DNA from: Sphaerisporangium sp. TRM90804
GTDB taxonomy: Bacteria; Actinomycetota; Actinomycetes; Streptosporangiales; Streptosporangiaceae
Assembly (NCBI RefSeq): GCF_029846175.1
Contig: NZ_JARWAC010000014.1
Coordinates: 62,001 to 126,000, forward strand
Length of the DNA: 64,000 nucleotides
Reading direction: 5' to 3'
The notes under the pieces are model-generated. The model had not been told where the DNA came from. It worked only from the letters and a program-made list of their open reading frames with translations, and ran no database searches. The translations under genes and the position numbers were made by a program. This document shows positions 48,680-58,446 of the stretch, one piece after another; the first letter of the stretch is position 1; the number at the start of each line of letters is the position of its first letter.

Positions 48680-51397
48680 TCAGGACAGGATCCTGAACGC
48701 GTCGATCATGCCGACCGACGTGGTCTTGTTGACGATCCTGATGGTGTGCGTCCCGCTCGCCATGCCGGTCCTGCGCCAGACGACCTGCTGGGCCTGGCGG
48801 GCGCCCGAGACGTAGAGGTTGACGTTGGCCTGGAAGACGTCGTCGATGTACACGTCGACGTTGCCCATGTCGCCGTTGCGCTCTGACAGGTACTCGATGC
48901 CGGTGCCGGTGAAGGTGTAACGCGCGACGGCGCCGACCGTGGTGGAGTGGTGGGTGTCGTCGTTGTAGTCGCCGTACCCCCGCGAGGTGGTGTGGTGCCA
49001 GTTGGCGTCGTAGGTGACGTTGGTGTTGTTGACCATCGGGTCGGCGGTGCGCGAGGTGCCGAGCGTGGAGTCGGTGCCGCTCAGCCGCTTGGCGTCCTGG
49101 TTGACCGACCCCGTGATCGAGGTGGTGGCGTAGGAGCTCAGCGGCTTGGCCGTCCGCTCCACCACGTACACCGTGCCGGCGGCCGTGGGGAAGGTGAACT
49201 CGCCGCCGGTGGTGGTGGTCAGGACGGCGTTGTCGGAGGTCCGCCGCACGCGCACCTCCTGGCCGCCCCACGGGTTGACCACCCGCGCGGTGGCGCCCCA
49301 CAGGCTCTTCAGGCCGACGTACTTGATCTCGCCGGCCTCCTTCTCGGAGCTCACCTGGAAGCCGTTCTTGGCCAGCAGGGTGAACCTGCCGCGGAAGGTG
49401 GAGTCGCCGGGCGTCGCCGGGAACACCCTGATCTTGTCGTTGTAGCTCTGCATCAGGGCCTCGTTCATCGCCGACAGATGCACGCCCAGGTACTCGAACA
49501 CGCCGTTGGTGTTGTTGGTCATGCCGTTCGGGTAGTTCTGGTACTTCTGCAGCATCGTGCGCATGCCCTGGTACGCCTGGTCGCCGAGCCCCAGCCGGGC
49601 CGCCTGCACCGCGTCGTTGGCCCACACGTTGCCGTAGGGGAACGGCCGCGCGTTCCAGGTGTTCAGCGCGGTCTGGTGGTCGGGGTAGCCGATGCCGGTG
49701 GTGTTGTAGGGCCAGATCACCTCCGAGGCCACGTTCTCGCCGTTGCGGGCCTGGGCGATCGGCGGGTTGTGCGGCAGGTACCTGCCGCTCTCGGCGGGGT
49801 AGGGGGCGACGTTGCTCAGCACGTTCTGCCACTGGCTCCGCAGCCCGCTGTCGAGCCCGAGCGACGTGGACGCCTCGATGACCGCCGGGAACAGGCTGCG
49901 CACCGCGGCCAGGTCGGTGATCGGGTTGGGGACGTTCCAGTAGGTCTCGTGCGCGTTGGCGTTGGCCATGTAGTACTTGCCGTTGGCGTCACGCGACAGC
50001 TTGCCGAGGTAGAACTTGGCCACCTCGCGCATGAACGGGTAGGCCGTGTCGCGCAGGTAGCCTCCGTCGTTGGTGTACTTGTACTGCAGCCACATGTTGA
50101 ACGCGGCCTGCGGGCCGGTGGTGAAGATGTTCTTGGTGTAGTCGCTGTTCACCGTGCCGCGCGCGTGGCCGTCCCAGCCCATGGTCTCCGGCACCCAGAT
50201 GCCGTCGATGCCGTACCTCGACTGGGTCAGCGCCTTCAGCGAGTTGTAGTTGCGGCTGTACAGCCGGTTGAAGCCGTTCATCAGGTCGGCGTGGTTGGAG
50301 GCGAGGAAGGAGTTGTAGACGTCGCGCTGGTTCCAGTACCAGTAGGCGTTGCTCCACTTGGTGGCGTCGCCGGTCGCCCGGAACACCCCGTTGATGAAGT
50401 GGAACGGGTAGTTGCCGTACCCGCCCGCGGCGATCATGTACGTGCTGAGGTAGTAGACGTTCTCCATGTAGTCGGCGTCGCCGGAGCCGTTGCCGTACTG
50501 GACGAACGACTTGCCCCAGAACCCGTGCCACCAGTTGCGGAAGTTGTTCAGCGTGCTGGTGTACCCGGTGCTCTTGACGCCGTTGAGGATGGACTTCGCC
50601 TGGTTCACCGAGTTGCCGCCAGGAGCGTTGATCCGGCTGGCCGAGGCGAACCAGATCGTGTAGCTGGAGGTGGGCGTGATGGTGATCCGCACCCGGGTGT
50701 TGTTGATCACCTGGGTGGTGTAGCTCGCGCCCTCCACGGTGGCCGCCAGGGTGTAGCCGAAGCCCTCGGGGTCGCTCTGCCCCCGGCTCAGGCCGATGCC
50801 GCTCGCGTCGGCGTAGGGGGTGACGGTGCGCCAGGTGTTCAGGTCGCGCACGTCGCCGCTGTTGCCGACCGAGTTGAGGTCCCACAGGCTCAGTTCGAAG
50901 GACACGCTGGAGACCCCGCCGCGGGTGTCGTCCACGTGCACGCCCATCACCTCGGAGTTGGGGGCGCCCATGACGGTGACGGTGCGGTTGGAGTCGTACC
51001 TGGTGGTGAGCGTGCCGTCGTACAGCGACAGTCGCTGCTGGTAGCTGGAGTACCCGCTGTCCATCGGCGGGCTGGTCTGCAGGGTGGCCAGGCCGGCGCC
51101 GAAGGCGGTCTGCTGTGAGGTGTCCACGCCGGACACCTGCATCGTCAGCCCGTTCTGGTGCCAGGCCATCGCGCCCATGCGGCCGTTGCCGACGGTGAGG
51201 CCGTGCAGCGGGTTGGTGTTCGGGCGGTTGTAGACGATGTCGTGCTTGGCCAGGTAACTGCCGTAGTTCACCCGCAGATTGCCGTTGACCGGGTCGAACG
51301 CCTGGTCGGTGGGGGCCGCCATCACGGGGACCGCCGTGATGGCGGCCACGAGGCACACGCCCGCGGCCACGCTCAGCAGATAACGGATCAACCTCAT
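48680..51397 (-). CDS. Secreted GH95-like glycoside hydrolase (alpha-fucosidase/galactosidase clan)
   Basis: The ~905-residue protein has a Sec signal peptide (RYLLSVAAGVCLVAAITAVPVMAA). The N-terminal beta domain has the GH95-type HGLTVGNGRMGAMAWHQNGLTMQVSG. An (alpha/alpha)6 barrel follows (~290-700) with YLSTYMIAAGGYGNYPFHFINGVF, WNQRDVYNSFLASNHADLM, GWDGHARGTVNSDYTKNIFTTGPQAAFNMW and HLSAMNEALMQSYNDKIRVFPATP. A beta domain and a C-terminal galactose-binding-like module (~780-905; YTFTGTGIEYLSERNGDMGNVDVYIDDVF) end it. The substrate is likely a plant or host glycan, perhaps fucosylated or galactosylated. ATG 51397 starts the signal peptide directly. Confidence 0.8.
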   Translation of the reverse strand: MRLIRYLLSVAAGVCLVAAITAVPVMAAPTDQAFDPVNGNLRVNYGSYLAKHDIVYNRPNTNPLHGLTVGNGRMGAMAWHQNGLTMQVSGVDTSQQTAFGAGLATLQTSPPMDSGYSSYQQRLSLYDGTLTTRYDSNRTVTVMGAPNSEVMGVHVDDTRGGVSSVSFELSLWDLNSVGNSGDVRDLNTWRTVTPYADASGIGLSRGQSDPEGFGYTLAATVEGASYTTQVINNTRVRITITPTSSYTIWFASASRINAPGGNSVNQAKSILNGVKSTGYTSTLNNFRNWWHGFWGKSFVQYGNGSGDADYMENVYYLSTYMIAAGGYGNYPFHFINGVFRATGDATKWSNAYWYWNQRDVYNSFLASNHADLMNGFNRLYSRNYNSLKALTQSRYGIDGIWVPETMGWDGHARGTVNSDYTKNIFTTGPQAAFNMWLQYKYTNDGGYLRDTAYPFMREVAKFYLGKLSRDANGKYYMANANAHETYWNVPNPITDLAAVRSLFPAVIEASTSLGLDSGLRSQWQNVLSNVAPYPAESGRYLPHNPPIAQARNGENVASEVIWPYNTTGIGYPDHQTALNTWNARPFPYGNVWANDAVQAARLGLGDQAYQGMRTMLQKYQNYPNGMTNNTNGVFEYLGVHLSAMNEALMQSYNDKIRVFPATPGDSTFRGRFTLLAKNGFQVSSEKEAGEIKYVGLKSLWGATARVVNPWGGQEVRVRRTSDNAVLTTTTGGEFTFPTAAGTVYVVERTAKPLSSYATTSITGSVNQDAKRLSGTDSTLGTSRTADPMVNNTNVTYDANWHHTTSRGYGDYNDDTHHSTTVGAVARYTFTGTGIEYLSERNGDMGNVDVYIDDVFQANVNLYVSGARQAQQVVWRRTGMASGTHTIRIVNKTTSVGMIDAFRILS

Positions 51398-51863
51398 CAA
51401 CGCCGGACTCCCTTCGTCGCCGCGGTGCCGGCCGCGGCAGCCTCTCTCCGAGGGCGCGCGCGTCGACCAGGCGAGAGCCCCGCCGAATCCTGGACATCGC
51501 ACTGTCGCGACCTTGGTTCTGTCAGGCGCAGTTAACATCGGATGTCTCCGGGCGTCAAGAGAGGTACGGGTCCGGAGTCCGCCTAGGCGTCAGATGACGA
51601 AGCGGAAGCAAGTGCGTACGGGGAGGGGTGTGAGGCGGGAGGTGCCGGGGCGTGCTTCTTGCCTGGCCTTGGCGCTGCGCGAAAATCACCCGATGTATGG
51701 CGATGCTACTTGGAGGTAACCGGGGCCCTGAACGCTTGACGCCTCCGCCGGAGCGTGTCATGTTTCGTCGAGATCGGCGAAAGTCTTCCACGGCACGGAT
51801 CTCGGCTTCTCCTTCAAGGGTGCGGCGGCGCGCTCCTTCTCCTGTAACGCCAAGGAGCACGTC
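51398..51863. other. 466-base divergent promoter region
   Basis: There is no supportable gene. The region separates the GH95-like gene from the ThuA-type gene. A TTGACG element (about 51736-51741) reads toward the ThuA gene but has no convincing -10. AAGGAG before 51864 is that gene's ribosome site. Confidence 0.4.
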
Positions 51864-53621
51864 ATGCGCAACGCGCCCCCCGTCGCACAGCCGCCTCCCC
51901 GGCCCGGCCGCCCGCGGCCGGCCCCGCTACGGGCCCTGGCGGCCCTGGCCGTCGCCGTGGTGGCGGCCTTGTCGGTCCTGTCCGTTCCATCCCCGGCATC
52001 GGCGGCACCGTTGACCAAGATCCTCGTGTTCTCCAAGACCGCCGGGTTCCGGCACTCGTCCATCCCGGCCGGCGTCGCGGCCATCCAGCGGCTCGGCGCG
52101 GCCAACGGCTTCACGGTGACCGCCACCGAGGACGCCGGGGCGTTCACCACCGCCAACCTGGCCCAGTACGAGGCGGTCGTCTGGCTCTCCACCACCGGCG
52201 ACGTGCTCAACGCCGCCCAGCAGACGGCCTTCCAGTCCTACATCGCCTCGGGCGGCGGCTACGCCGGCGTGCACGCCGCTGCCGACACCGAGTACGACTG
52301 GCCGTGGTACGGCGGCCTGGTGGGCGCGTACTTCAGCTCCCACCCGGCCAACCAGCAGGCCGCCATCCGGGTGGAGGACCGGTCCCACGTCTCCACCTCC
52401 CACCTGCCGCAGACCTGGAACCGGCTCGACGAGTGGTACAACTACCGCACCAACCCGCGCTCCGCGGTCAAGGTGCTGGCCAGCCTCGATGAGTCCTCCT
52501 ACTCCGGCGGGACGATGGGGGACCACCCCATCACCTGGTGCCAGAACTACGGCGGCGGCAGGTCCTGGTACACCGGCCTCGGCCACACCGAGGAGTCGTA
52601 CACCGAGCCCCACTTCACCAGGATGCTGCTGGGCGGCATCCAGTTCGCGGCGGGCGCCAGGGCCGCCGACTGCCGGCCGGAGACCGGTTACACCCCGCTC
52701 TTCGACGGCACCCAGACCTCCCTGTCGCGGTGGCGGCAGGCCGGGCCCGGCGGGTTCACCCTGGCCGACGGCACGCTGACCTCCTTCGGCGGCATGGGCC
52801 TGCTGTGGTACCCGGTCAGCACCTTCGGCGACTACTCCCTCAAGGTCGACTGGATGATGCCCGGCGACGACAACGGCGGGGTGTTCATCGGCTTCCCCGA
52901 CCCCCGGGGCGACCCCTGGAAGCCGGTCGACCAGGGACACGAGATCCAGATCGACGCCACCGACGCCGACCCGTCGCGCACCACGGGCGGCGTCTACGGC
53001 TTCAAGGCCCCCGACGCCGCCCTGCGCGCCGCCGCGCTCAACCCGCCCGGGTCGTGGAACACCTACGAGATCGGCGTGCACGGGCAGCGCGTCGAGATAT
53101 GGCTGAACGGCGTCAAGATCAACGACTACACGAGCGCCCGCGCCATCGCCAACGGGTACATCGGCCTGCAGAACGACGGCGACGGGCTCGACATCAACTA
53201 CCGCAACGTCAGGATCAGGCGGGACGCCGCCGTCACCGACCTGGCGCGGGGCCGCCCGGTCACCGTCTCCAGCGTCGAGCCCGGCAGCCGGCACGCCGGG
53301 GCCAACGCCGTCGACGGCGACTCCGCGACCCGGTGGGGCAGCGCGTACTCCGACCCGCAGTGGATCACCGTGGATCTCGGCTCCTCGCGCACCCTCTCCC
53401 GAGCCAGGCTGACCTGGGAGACGGCCTACGGGCGGGCCTACCAGGTCCAGGCCTCCGCCGACAACGCCACCTGGCGCACCGTCTACTCCACCACCACCGG
53501 GAACGGCGGCGTCGACGAGGTCACCCTCGACGGCACCGGCCGGTACGTGCGGGTCTACGGCACCCAGCGGGCGACCCAGTGGGGCTACTCCCTCTGGGAT
53601 CTGAACGTCTACGGCGGCTGA
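51864..53621 (+). CDS. Secreted ThuA / DUF1080 / F5-8 type C protein
   Basis: The 585-residue protein has a long signal peptide (to ~ASA47) and a ThuA-like domain (~50-265; ILVFSKTAGFRHSSIPAGV, GGGYAGVHAAADTEYDWPWYGGLVGAYF, WYTGLGHTEESY). A DUF1080/3-keto-disaccharide hydrolase beta-jelly-roll (~275-450; YTPLFDGTQTSLSRW, DNGGVFIGF, HEIQIDA) and a discoidin (F5/8 type C) sugar-binding domain (~455-585) follow. ThuA and DUF1080 proteins act in metabolism of 3-keto or unusual disaccharides. AAGGAG precedes the ATG. The C-terminal module is almost identical in DNA to that of the next gene. Confidence 0.85.
   Translation: MRNAPPVAQPPPRPGRPRPAPLRALAALAVAVVAALSVLSVPSPASAAPLTKILVFSKTAGFRHSSIPAGVAAIQRLGAANGFTVTATEDAGAFTTANLAQYEAVVWLSTTGDVLNAAQQTAFQSYIASGGGYAGVHAAADTEYDWPWYGGLVGAYFSSHPANQQAAIRVEDRSHVSTSHLPQTWNRLDEWYNYRTNPRSAVKVLASLDESSYSGGTMGDHPITWCQNYGGGRSWYTGLGHTEESYTEPHFTRMLLGGIQFAAGARAADCRPETGYTPLFDGTQTSLSRWRQAGPGGFTLADGTLTSFGGMGLLWYPVSTFGDYSLKVDWMMPGDDNGGVFIGFPDPRGDPWKPVDQGHEIQIDATDADPSRTTGGVYGFKAPDAALRAAALNPPGSWNTYEIGVHGQRVEIWLNGVKINDYTSARAIANGYIGLQNDGDGLDINYRNVRIRRDAAVTDLARGRPVTVSSVEPGSRHAGANAVDGDSATRWGSAYSDPQWITVDLGSSRTLSRARLTWETAYGRAYQVQASADNATWRTVYSTTTGNGGVDEVTLDGTGRYVRVYGTQRATQWGYSLWDLNVYGG
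53310..53617 (+). repeat. Duplicated F5/8 type C coding segment, copy 1
   Basis: Positions 53310-53522 (213 bases) are identical to 56347-56559. Only a few mismatches follow to 53617. The copies encode the same discoidin module at the ends of two different proteins. Confidence 0.9.
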
Positions 53622-53635
53622 CCGGCCGTCCCCGC

Positions 53636-53668
53636 GGCGGTCCCGCGCCCGTCGCGGCGCGGGCCGCC
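53636..53668 (+). terminator. Possible terminator after the ThuA-type gene
   Basis: CCCGCGCC (53642-53649) and GGCGCGGG (53656-53663) flank a 6-base loop, with further GGCGG/CCGCC pairing outside. It lies in the 103-base gap between two same-strand genes, so read-through is possible. Confidence 0.5.
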
Positions 53669-53724
53669 GGCCCACCGGCGCCGCCTGAGGCGCCGTCCCC
53701 CCAGCCAGCGTTCCTGGAGCAACC

Positions 53725-56658
53725 ATGTCTGCTTTCGCGCGCCTTCGAACGGTCGCCGGCGCGGTACTGCTCGCCTTCGCCTCGGTCGTGACGGCGGGAG
53801 CCGTCGACGGCACCGCCGGCGCCGCGGCGACCGCGGCGGGCCCGCCCGCCGCCTCGGTGCCCGCGGCCCCGCCCGCCCGCGCCGCCCTGCTGGCCCCGCC
53901 CGCCACCAGCGGGTTCGAGAAGGTCAAGCTGGACGGCGGCCTGTCGATGGGCGAGCCCATCGAGCTGTCGGTCCTGCCCGACGGCAAGGTCCTCTACATC
54001 AACCGGGGGTCCAGCGCCGCAGGCGGCCAGGTGCGGCTGTACAGCCCGGCCACCCGGACCACGAGCGTCGCGCTCACCGTGCAGCTCGACGCCCGGTTCG
54101 AGGACGGCCTCATCGGGATCACCCTGCACCCGCGCTTCGCCGCCAACCGCTGGGTGTACCTGTTCTACTCGCCGAAGGTGACGCCGCTGGTCAACCGGAT
54201 CTCCCGATTCACCTTCAACGCCACCGCCAACGTCCTCGACCCGGCGAGCGAGGACATGATCATCGAATGGCCGACCGAGCGCGACCTGTGCTGCCACTCG
54301 GCCGGGTCGATGAGCTGGGACTCCAACGAGAACCTGTACTTCGCGGTGGGCGACAACACCAACTCCGGCGGCGACTCGGCCGGCATGGCGCCCATCGACG
54401 AGCGGACCGGCCGCAACCCCCAGTACGACGCGCAGCGCACCTCGGGCAACACCAACGACCTGCGCGGCAAGATCAACCGCATCCACCCGGAGAACAACGG
54501 GACCTACACCGTCCCGGCCGGCAACCTGTTCGCCCCGGGCACCGCGTCCACCCGGCCCGAGATCTACATCATGGGCACCCGCAACCCGTACCGCGTCTGG
54601 GTCGACAGGCAGGCGAACAACACCCTGTACTGGGGCGAGGTCGGCCCCGACGCGGGGGCGACCATCGCCAACCGCGGCCCGGCCGCCTACGACGAGTTCA
54701 ACCGCGCCACCGGCCCGGGCAACTACGGCTGGCCGTACTGCGGCGGGCCCGACGTGGCCTACAACGACTGGGACTTCGCCGCCAACGCGCCCCGCGGCTG
54801 GTTCCCCTGCGGCGGCACGGCCGGGCCCGTCAACGACTCGCCGCGCAACACCGGCCTGCGTCAGCTCCCGCCCACCAAGCCCGCGCTGGTGTGGGAGCAG
54901 CACGGCGGCAGCAGGGAGTGGCCGGCCCTGGACAACCCCGGAGGCTGCGGCTCGCCCAACCACGCCGAGGTCTACCACTACAACGCGGGCCTCGTCTCGG
55001 ACGTGAAGTGGCCCGCCTACTATGACGACAAGCTGCTGATCTCCGAGTACTGCCGCAACTGGATCAAGGAGGTCCAGTTCGGCGACGGCGACCCTTCCAC
55101 CGGCACGCCGACGATCATCGAGCCGGTGCTGCAGGGCATGAGCTTCGTCCACCCCATCGACATGGAGTTCGGCCCCGACGGGTCGCTGTACCTGCTGGAG
55201 TACGGCAGCGGATACTTCTCCGGCGCCGCCGACGCCGGCCTCTACAAGATCAACTACGTGCAGGGCGGGCGGTCACCCGTCGCCGTCGCGTCGGTGAACA
55301 GGGACAACGGCCTGCCCCCGCTCGCGGTGACCTTCTCCAGCGCCGGCAGCTCCGACCCCGACGGCGAGCCGCTGACCCACGCCTGGGACTTCGACGACAA
55401 CGGCACCACCGACTCCACCGCCGCCAACCCCTCCCACACCTACACCACCGCCGGCGACAAGCGGGCCCGCCTCACCGTCCGCGACCCCGGCGGGCGCACC
55501 GGGACGGTCGTGGTCGCGGTCGTGGTCGGCAACGACCGGCCGGCCGTGACGCTGTCGGGCCTTCCCGCCGGCGGCATGTACGGCTGGGGAGAGAACCTGA
55601 CCGCGACCGGGGGTGCCACCGACCCGCAGGACGGCACCGTCCCCTGCGCGAGCGTCGTCGTCCGCGCCGCGCTCGGCCACCAGGAGCACGCGCACGAGGA
55701 GGGGGAGGGCACCGGCTGCGGCTTCACGGTCAACACCGGCCCCATCCACGCCGGCCTGGACGCGACGCAGTTCTTCGTCATGCGCTCCTCCTACACCGAC
55801 AGGGGCGCCGCCGGCACCGTCCCGCTCACCGGCCAGCGGGAGATCACCCTGTGGCCCAAGCAGTGGCAGGCCGAGCACTACGTGCAGCTCAACGGGCCCA
55901 GGGTCATCGAGCAGAGCGCGGCCGAGGGCGGCAAGCGGCTCGGCGACATCCAGAACGGCGAGTGGGTCCGCCACCACCCGGTCAGCCTGAGGGGCATCAA
56001 CCAGGTCAAGGCGCGGGTCTCCTCCGCCAACGCGGGCGGCACCCTGTCGTTCCGCTACGACTCGCCCACCGGCCCGGAGGTCGCGCGGTTCACGGTGGCG
56101 AGCACCGGGGGGTGGGACAACTACGTGGAGCTCACCGCGCCGGTCACCAAGCCCGACGACGGCACCCACGATCTCTACCTGGTCTTCTCCGGCACCAACA
56201 CCGGCACCAGCGCCCTGTACGACGTCGACAGTTACACCTTCGCGGGCCCCGGCGTCAGCACCCCGTCCGGCACCGGCACCGACCTCGCGCGGGGACGGCC
56301 GGTGACCGTCTCCAGCGTCGCCGACGGCCTGACCGGCGCGAGCGCGGTCGACGGCGACTCCGCGACCCGGTGGGGCAGCGCGTACTCCGACCCGCAGTGG
56401 ATCACCGTGGATCTCGGCTCCTCGCGCACCCTCTCCCGAGCCAGGCTGACCTGGGAGACGGCCTACGGGCGGGCCTACCAGGTCCAGGCCTCCGCCGACA
56501 ACGCCACCTGGCGCACCGTCTACTCCACCACCACCGGGAACGGCGGCGTCGACGAGGTCGCGCTGAACGGCACCGGCCGGTACGTGCGGGTCTACGGCAC
56601 CCAACGGGGGACCCAGTGGGGCTACTCCCTCTGGGATCTGAACGTCTACGGAACCTGA
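53725..56658 (+). CDS. Secreted PQQ-dependent sugar dehydrogenase-like protein with PKD, CBM and F5-8C domains
   Basis: The 977-residue protein has a signal peptide and an Ala/Pro-rich stretch (to ~60), then a glucose/sorbosone dehydrogenase propeller (~65-510; LSVLPDGKVLYINRG, GLIGITLHPRFAANRWVYLFYS, GSMSWDSNENLYFAVGDNTN, IYIMGTRNPYRVWVD). A PKD domain (~512-605; AGSSDPDGEPLTHAWDFDDNGT), a ~95-residue region, a carbohydrate-binding CBM6-like domain (~712-845; WQAEHYVQLNG) and a C-terminal F5/8 type C domain (~855-977) follow. It probably oxidises sugars at polysaccharide surfaces, with PQQ if that cofactor is available. With the preceding gene it forms a secreted pair sharing the binding module. 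Confidence 0.85.
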   Translation: MSAFARLRTVAGAVLLAFASVVTAGAVDGTAGAAATAAGPPAASVPAAPPARAALLAPPATSGFEKVKLDGGLSMGEPIELSVLPDGKVLYINRGSSAAGGQVRLYSPATRTTSVALTVQLDARFEDGLIGITLHPRFAANRWVYLFYSPKVTPLVNRISRFTFNATANVLDPASEDMIIEWPTERDLCCHSAGSMSWDSNENLYFAVGDNTNSGGDSAGMAPIDERTGRNPQYDAQRTSGNTNDLRGKINRIHPENNGTYTVPAGNLFAPGTASTRPEIYIMGTRNPYRVWVDRQANNTLYWGEVGPDAGATIANRGPAAYDEFNRATGPGNYGWPYCGGPDVAYNDWDFAANAPRGWFPCGGTAGPVNDSPRNTGLRQLPPTKPALVWEQHGGSREWPALDNPGGCGSPNHAEVYHYNAGLVSDVKWPAYYDDKLLISEYCRNWIKEVQFGDGDPSTGTPTIIEPVLQGMSFVHPIDMEFGPDGSLYLLEYGSGYFSGAADAGLYKINYVQGGRSPVAVASVNRDNGLPPLAVTFSSAGSSDPDGEPLTHAWDFDDNGTTDSTAANPSHTYTTAGDKRARLTVRDPGGRTGTVVVAVVVGNDRPAVTLSGLPAGGMYGWGENLTATGGATDPQDGTVPCASVVVRAALGHQEHAHEEGEGTGCGFTVNTGPIHAGLDATQFFVMRSSYTDRGAAGTVPLTGQREITLWPKQWQAEHYVQLNGPRVIEQSAAEGGKRLGDIQNGEWVRHHPVSLRGINQVKARVSSANAGGTLSFRYDSPTGPEVARFTVASTGGWDNYVELTAPVTKPDDGTHDLYLVFSGTNTGTSALYDVDSYTFAGPGVSTPSGTGTDLARGRPVTVSSVADGLTGASAVDGDSATRWGSAYSDPQWITVDLGSSRTLSRARLTWETAYGRAYQVQASADNATWRTVYSTTTGNGGVDEVALNGTGRYVRVYGTQRGTQWGYSLWDLNVYGT
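56347..56654 (+). repeat. Duplicated F5/8 type C coding segment, copy 2
   Basis: This is the partner of 53310-53617 at a constant offset of 3037 bases. It has 213 identical bases and then a few differences. Confidence 0.9.
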
Positions 56659-56677
56659 CCGGAGCCGGCGGGTCACG

Positions 56678-56710
56678 CCGCGCCACGCCGTCCGGCACGG
56701 CGTGGCGCGG
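56678..56710 (+). terminator. Terminator after the sugar dehydrogenase-like gene
   Basis: The site has perfect 14-bp arms (CCGCGCCACGCCGT and complement) with a CCGGC loop. It starts 20 bases after the stop. Confidence 0.8.
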
Positions 56711-56847
56711 CTCGTGCATACCGGGCGTTAAGCGAGTGATCAGGCGATATAAGCCTAAATGTTTGCTTTGACCGCTGTGACCGCCCATGTCCGAAGGGGT
56801 ATGGCGACATTGATCTGTTCCGCGAGTTTTCGGAAGGCGGTGAGGTT

Positions 56848-57282
56848 ATGACCAGACCGACCGGCCTTGAGGCGCATCCGGACATCGTCCAGATGCGCGC
56901 CAAGTACGAGACGGCGAGCTCCAGCATGGTCGCCCAGATGATCGACGGGCTGACCCTGCTCGCGGGGCTCTATCTGGCGATATCGCCATGGGTGGTGGGG
57001 TTCAACGGCCTGTCGAGGCTCGCCGTGAACAACATGGTCATCGGCCTGGCGCTGGCGGCCCTCGCTCTGGGGTTCGCGTCCGCCTATGGGCGCACCCACG
57101 GTCTGACGTGGATCGCCCCCATCCTGGGGGTGTGGACGATCCTGTCGCCCTGGATCATCCGGTCGGCCACGACGAGTTCCATCTGGAACAACGTCGTCAC
57201 CGGAATCGTCATCCTGCTGCTCGGCCTGGGTGCGATGGCCGTCGGCAACCGCCACATACCGACGCCCGCGGCCATGAGGTGA
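56848..57282 (+). CDS. SPW-repeat membrane protein
   Basis: The 144-residue protein has four predicted helices arranged as two SPW repeats (LYLAISPWVVGFNG and WTILSPWIIRS), each with the Ser-Pro-Trp signature, and a hydrophilic N-terminus (~30 residues). SPW proteins are common in actinobacteria and have no assigned reaction. A GGTGAGG site precedes ATG 56848. The 189-base upstream gap has an A/T-rich patch near 56740-56770. Confidence 0.88.
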   Translation: MTRPTGLEAHPDIVQMRAKYETASSSMVAQMIDGLTLLAGLYLAISPWVVGFNGLSRLAVNNMVIGLALAALALGFASAYGRTHGLTWIAPILGVWTILSPWIIRSATTSSIWNNVVTGIVILLLGLGAMAVGNRHIPTPAAMR

Positions 57283-57388
57283 GCCGAGTGGTCCGGGTGT
57301 GGCGGCGCACACCACGCCACGCCCGGCCCCCGGCCCGCCTCGGGCGGACGCCCTGTTTGCCGGTCCGGGCGCGGGTAAGTGTGCGCCC

Positions 57389-58393
57389 GTGACGGAGCTT
57401 CGACACAGCGACCCCGCCGAGCCCGGCATCCGCCGCAGACGGCACGGCAAGGGATTCAGCTACCGCTGGCCCGACGGCCGCCCGGTGACCGGCAAGACGA
57501 CGCTTGAGCGCATCCGGGGCCTCGGCATACCGCCCGCCTGGTCCGACGTCTGGATCTGCCGCTCGCCCGAGGGGCACATCCAGGCCACCGGCACCGACAA
57601 GGCCGGCAGGCGCCAGTACCGGTACCACGACGTCTGGCGGGTGGAGCAGGACCGGGTGAAGTTCGACCGGGTCCGCGAGATGGCGGCCCGGCTCCCGGAC
57701 TTCAGGCAGACCGTCCACGAGCACCTGCAGGGGGAGGACCTGTCGCGACGGCGCGTGCTCGCCGCCGCGGCGCGCATGCTCGACATCGGCTTCTTCCGCG
57801 TCGGCGGCGAGGAGTACGACTCCTTCGGGCTGGCGACGCTGCGCATGGAGCACATCAGGTGCGACGGCGGCCGGGTGTCGTGCCTGTATCCCGCCAAGGG
57901 CGGCAAGACCCGGGAGCTGGAGCTCGTCGACACCGACGTCTGCAGGGTGGTCACCGCCCTGCACAAGGGGAGGGAGGAGGGGGAGCTGCTGCGGTTCGAG
58001 GACAACGGCACGTGGGTCGACGTCCGCAGCGCCGACATCAACTCCTACCTCCGCGAGACGCTCGACTGCGACGTGTCGGCCAAGGACTTCCGCACCTGGC
58101 ACGCCACCGTGCTGGCCGCCGTCGGCCTCGCGGTGTCCTCACGCGCCCGGCACAGGACCGGCAGGAAGCGCGCGGTCAACCGCGTCGTCTCGGAGGTGGC
58201 CGAGTACCTCGGCAACACCCCGGCCGTCGCCCGCGCCTCCTACATCGACCCGCGGGTGATCGAGGCGTACGAGAAGGGGCGGACGATCGAACGGGCGCTC
58301 GCCCAGCTAGGGGCCGACGCCGCCTTCGGGCAGCTCGCGACGCACGGCGGCGTGGAACGGGCCGTCATCTCCCTGATCCGCCGCTCCACCTAG
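57389..58393 (+). CDS. DNA topoisomerase IB
   Basis: The ~334-residue protein has the poxvirus-type bacterial TopIB layout: an N-terminal beta domain (RRRRHGKGFSYRWPDG, RIRGLGIPPAWSDVWICRSPEGHIQATG, DKAGRRQYRYHDVWR) and a catalytic domain with RVGGEEYDSFGLATLRMEHI, VSAKDFRTWHATVLAA and the nucleophile Tyr in RASYIDPRVIEAY. It relaxes supercoils of both signs through a 3'-phosphotyrosine. GTG 57389 fits the family start; the longer frame begins in low-quality coding sequence. It is separated by 53 bases from the holin-like gene on the same strand. Confidence 0.9.
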   Translation: MTELRHSDPAEPGIRRRRHGKGFSYRWPDGRPVTGKTTLERIRGLGIPPAWSDVWICRSPEGHIQATGTDKAGRRQYRYHDVWRVEQDRVKFDRVREMAARLPDFRQTVHEHLQGEDLSRRRVLAAAARMLDIGFFRVGGEEYDSFGLATLRMEHIRCDGGRVSCLYPAKGGKTRELELVDTDVCRVVTALHKGREEGELLRFEDNGTWVDVRSADINSYLRETLDCDVSAKDFRTWHATVLAAVGLAVSSRARHRTGRKRAVNRVVSEVAEYLGNTPAVARASYIDPRVIEAYEKGRTIERALAQLGADAAFGQLATHGGVERAVISLIRRST

Positions 58394-58446
58394 TTTGCCC
58401 CGCACGTCAGGGGGCACCCAGGCGACAAGCCGGAAAGGGGGTACGC

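Noticed and set aside
56797-56802. GGGTAT upstream of the SPW gene as a sigma-B-type -10 element
   Set aside because: No matching GTTT/GNNT -35 element lies 14-16 bases upstream.
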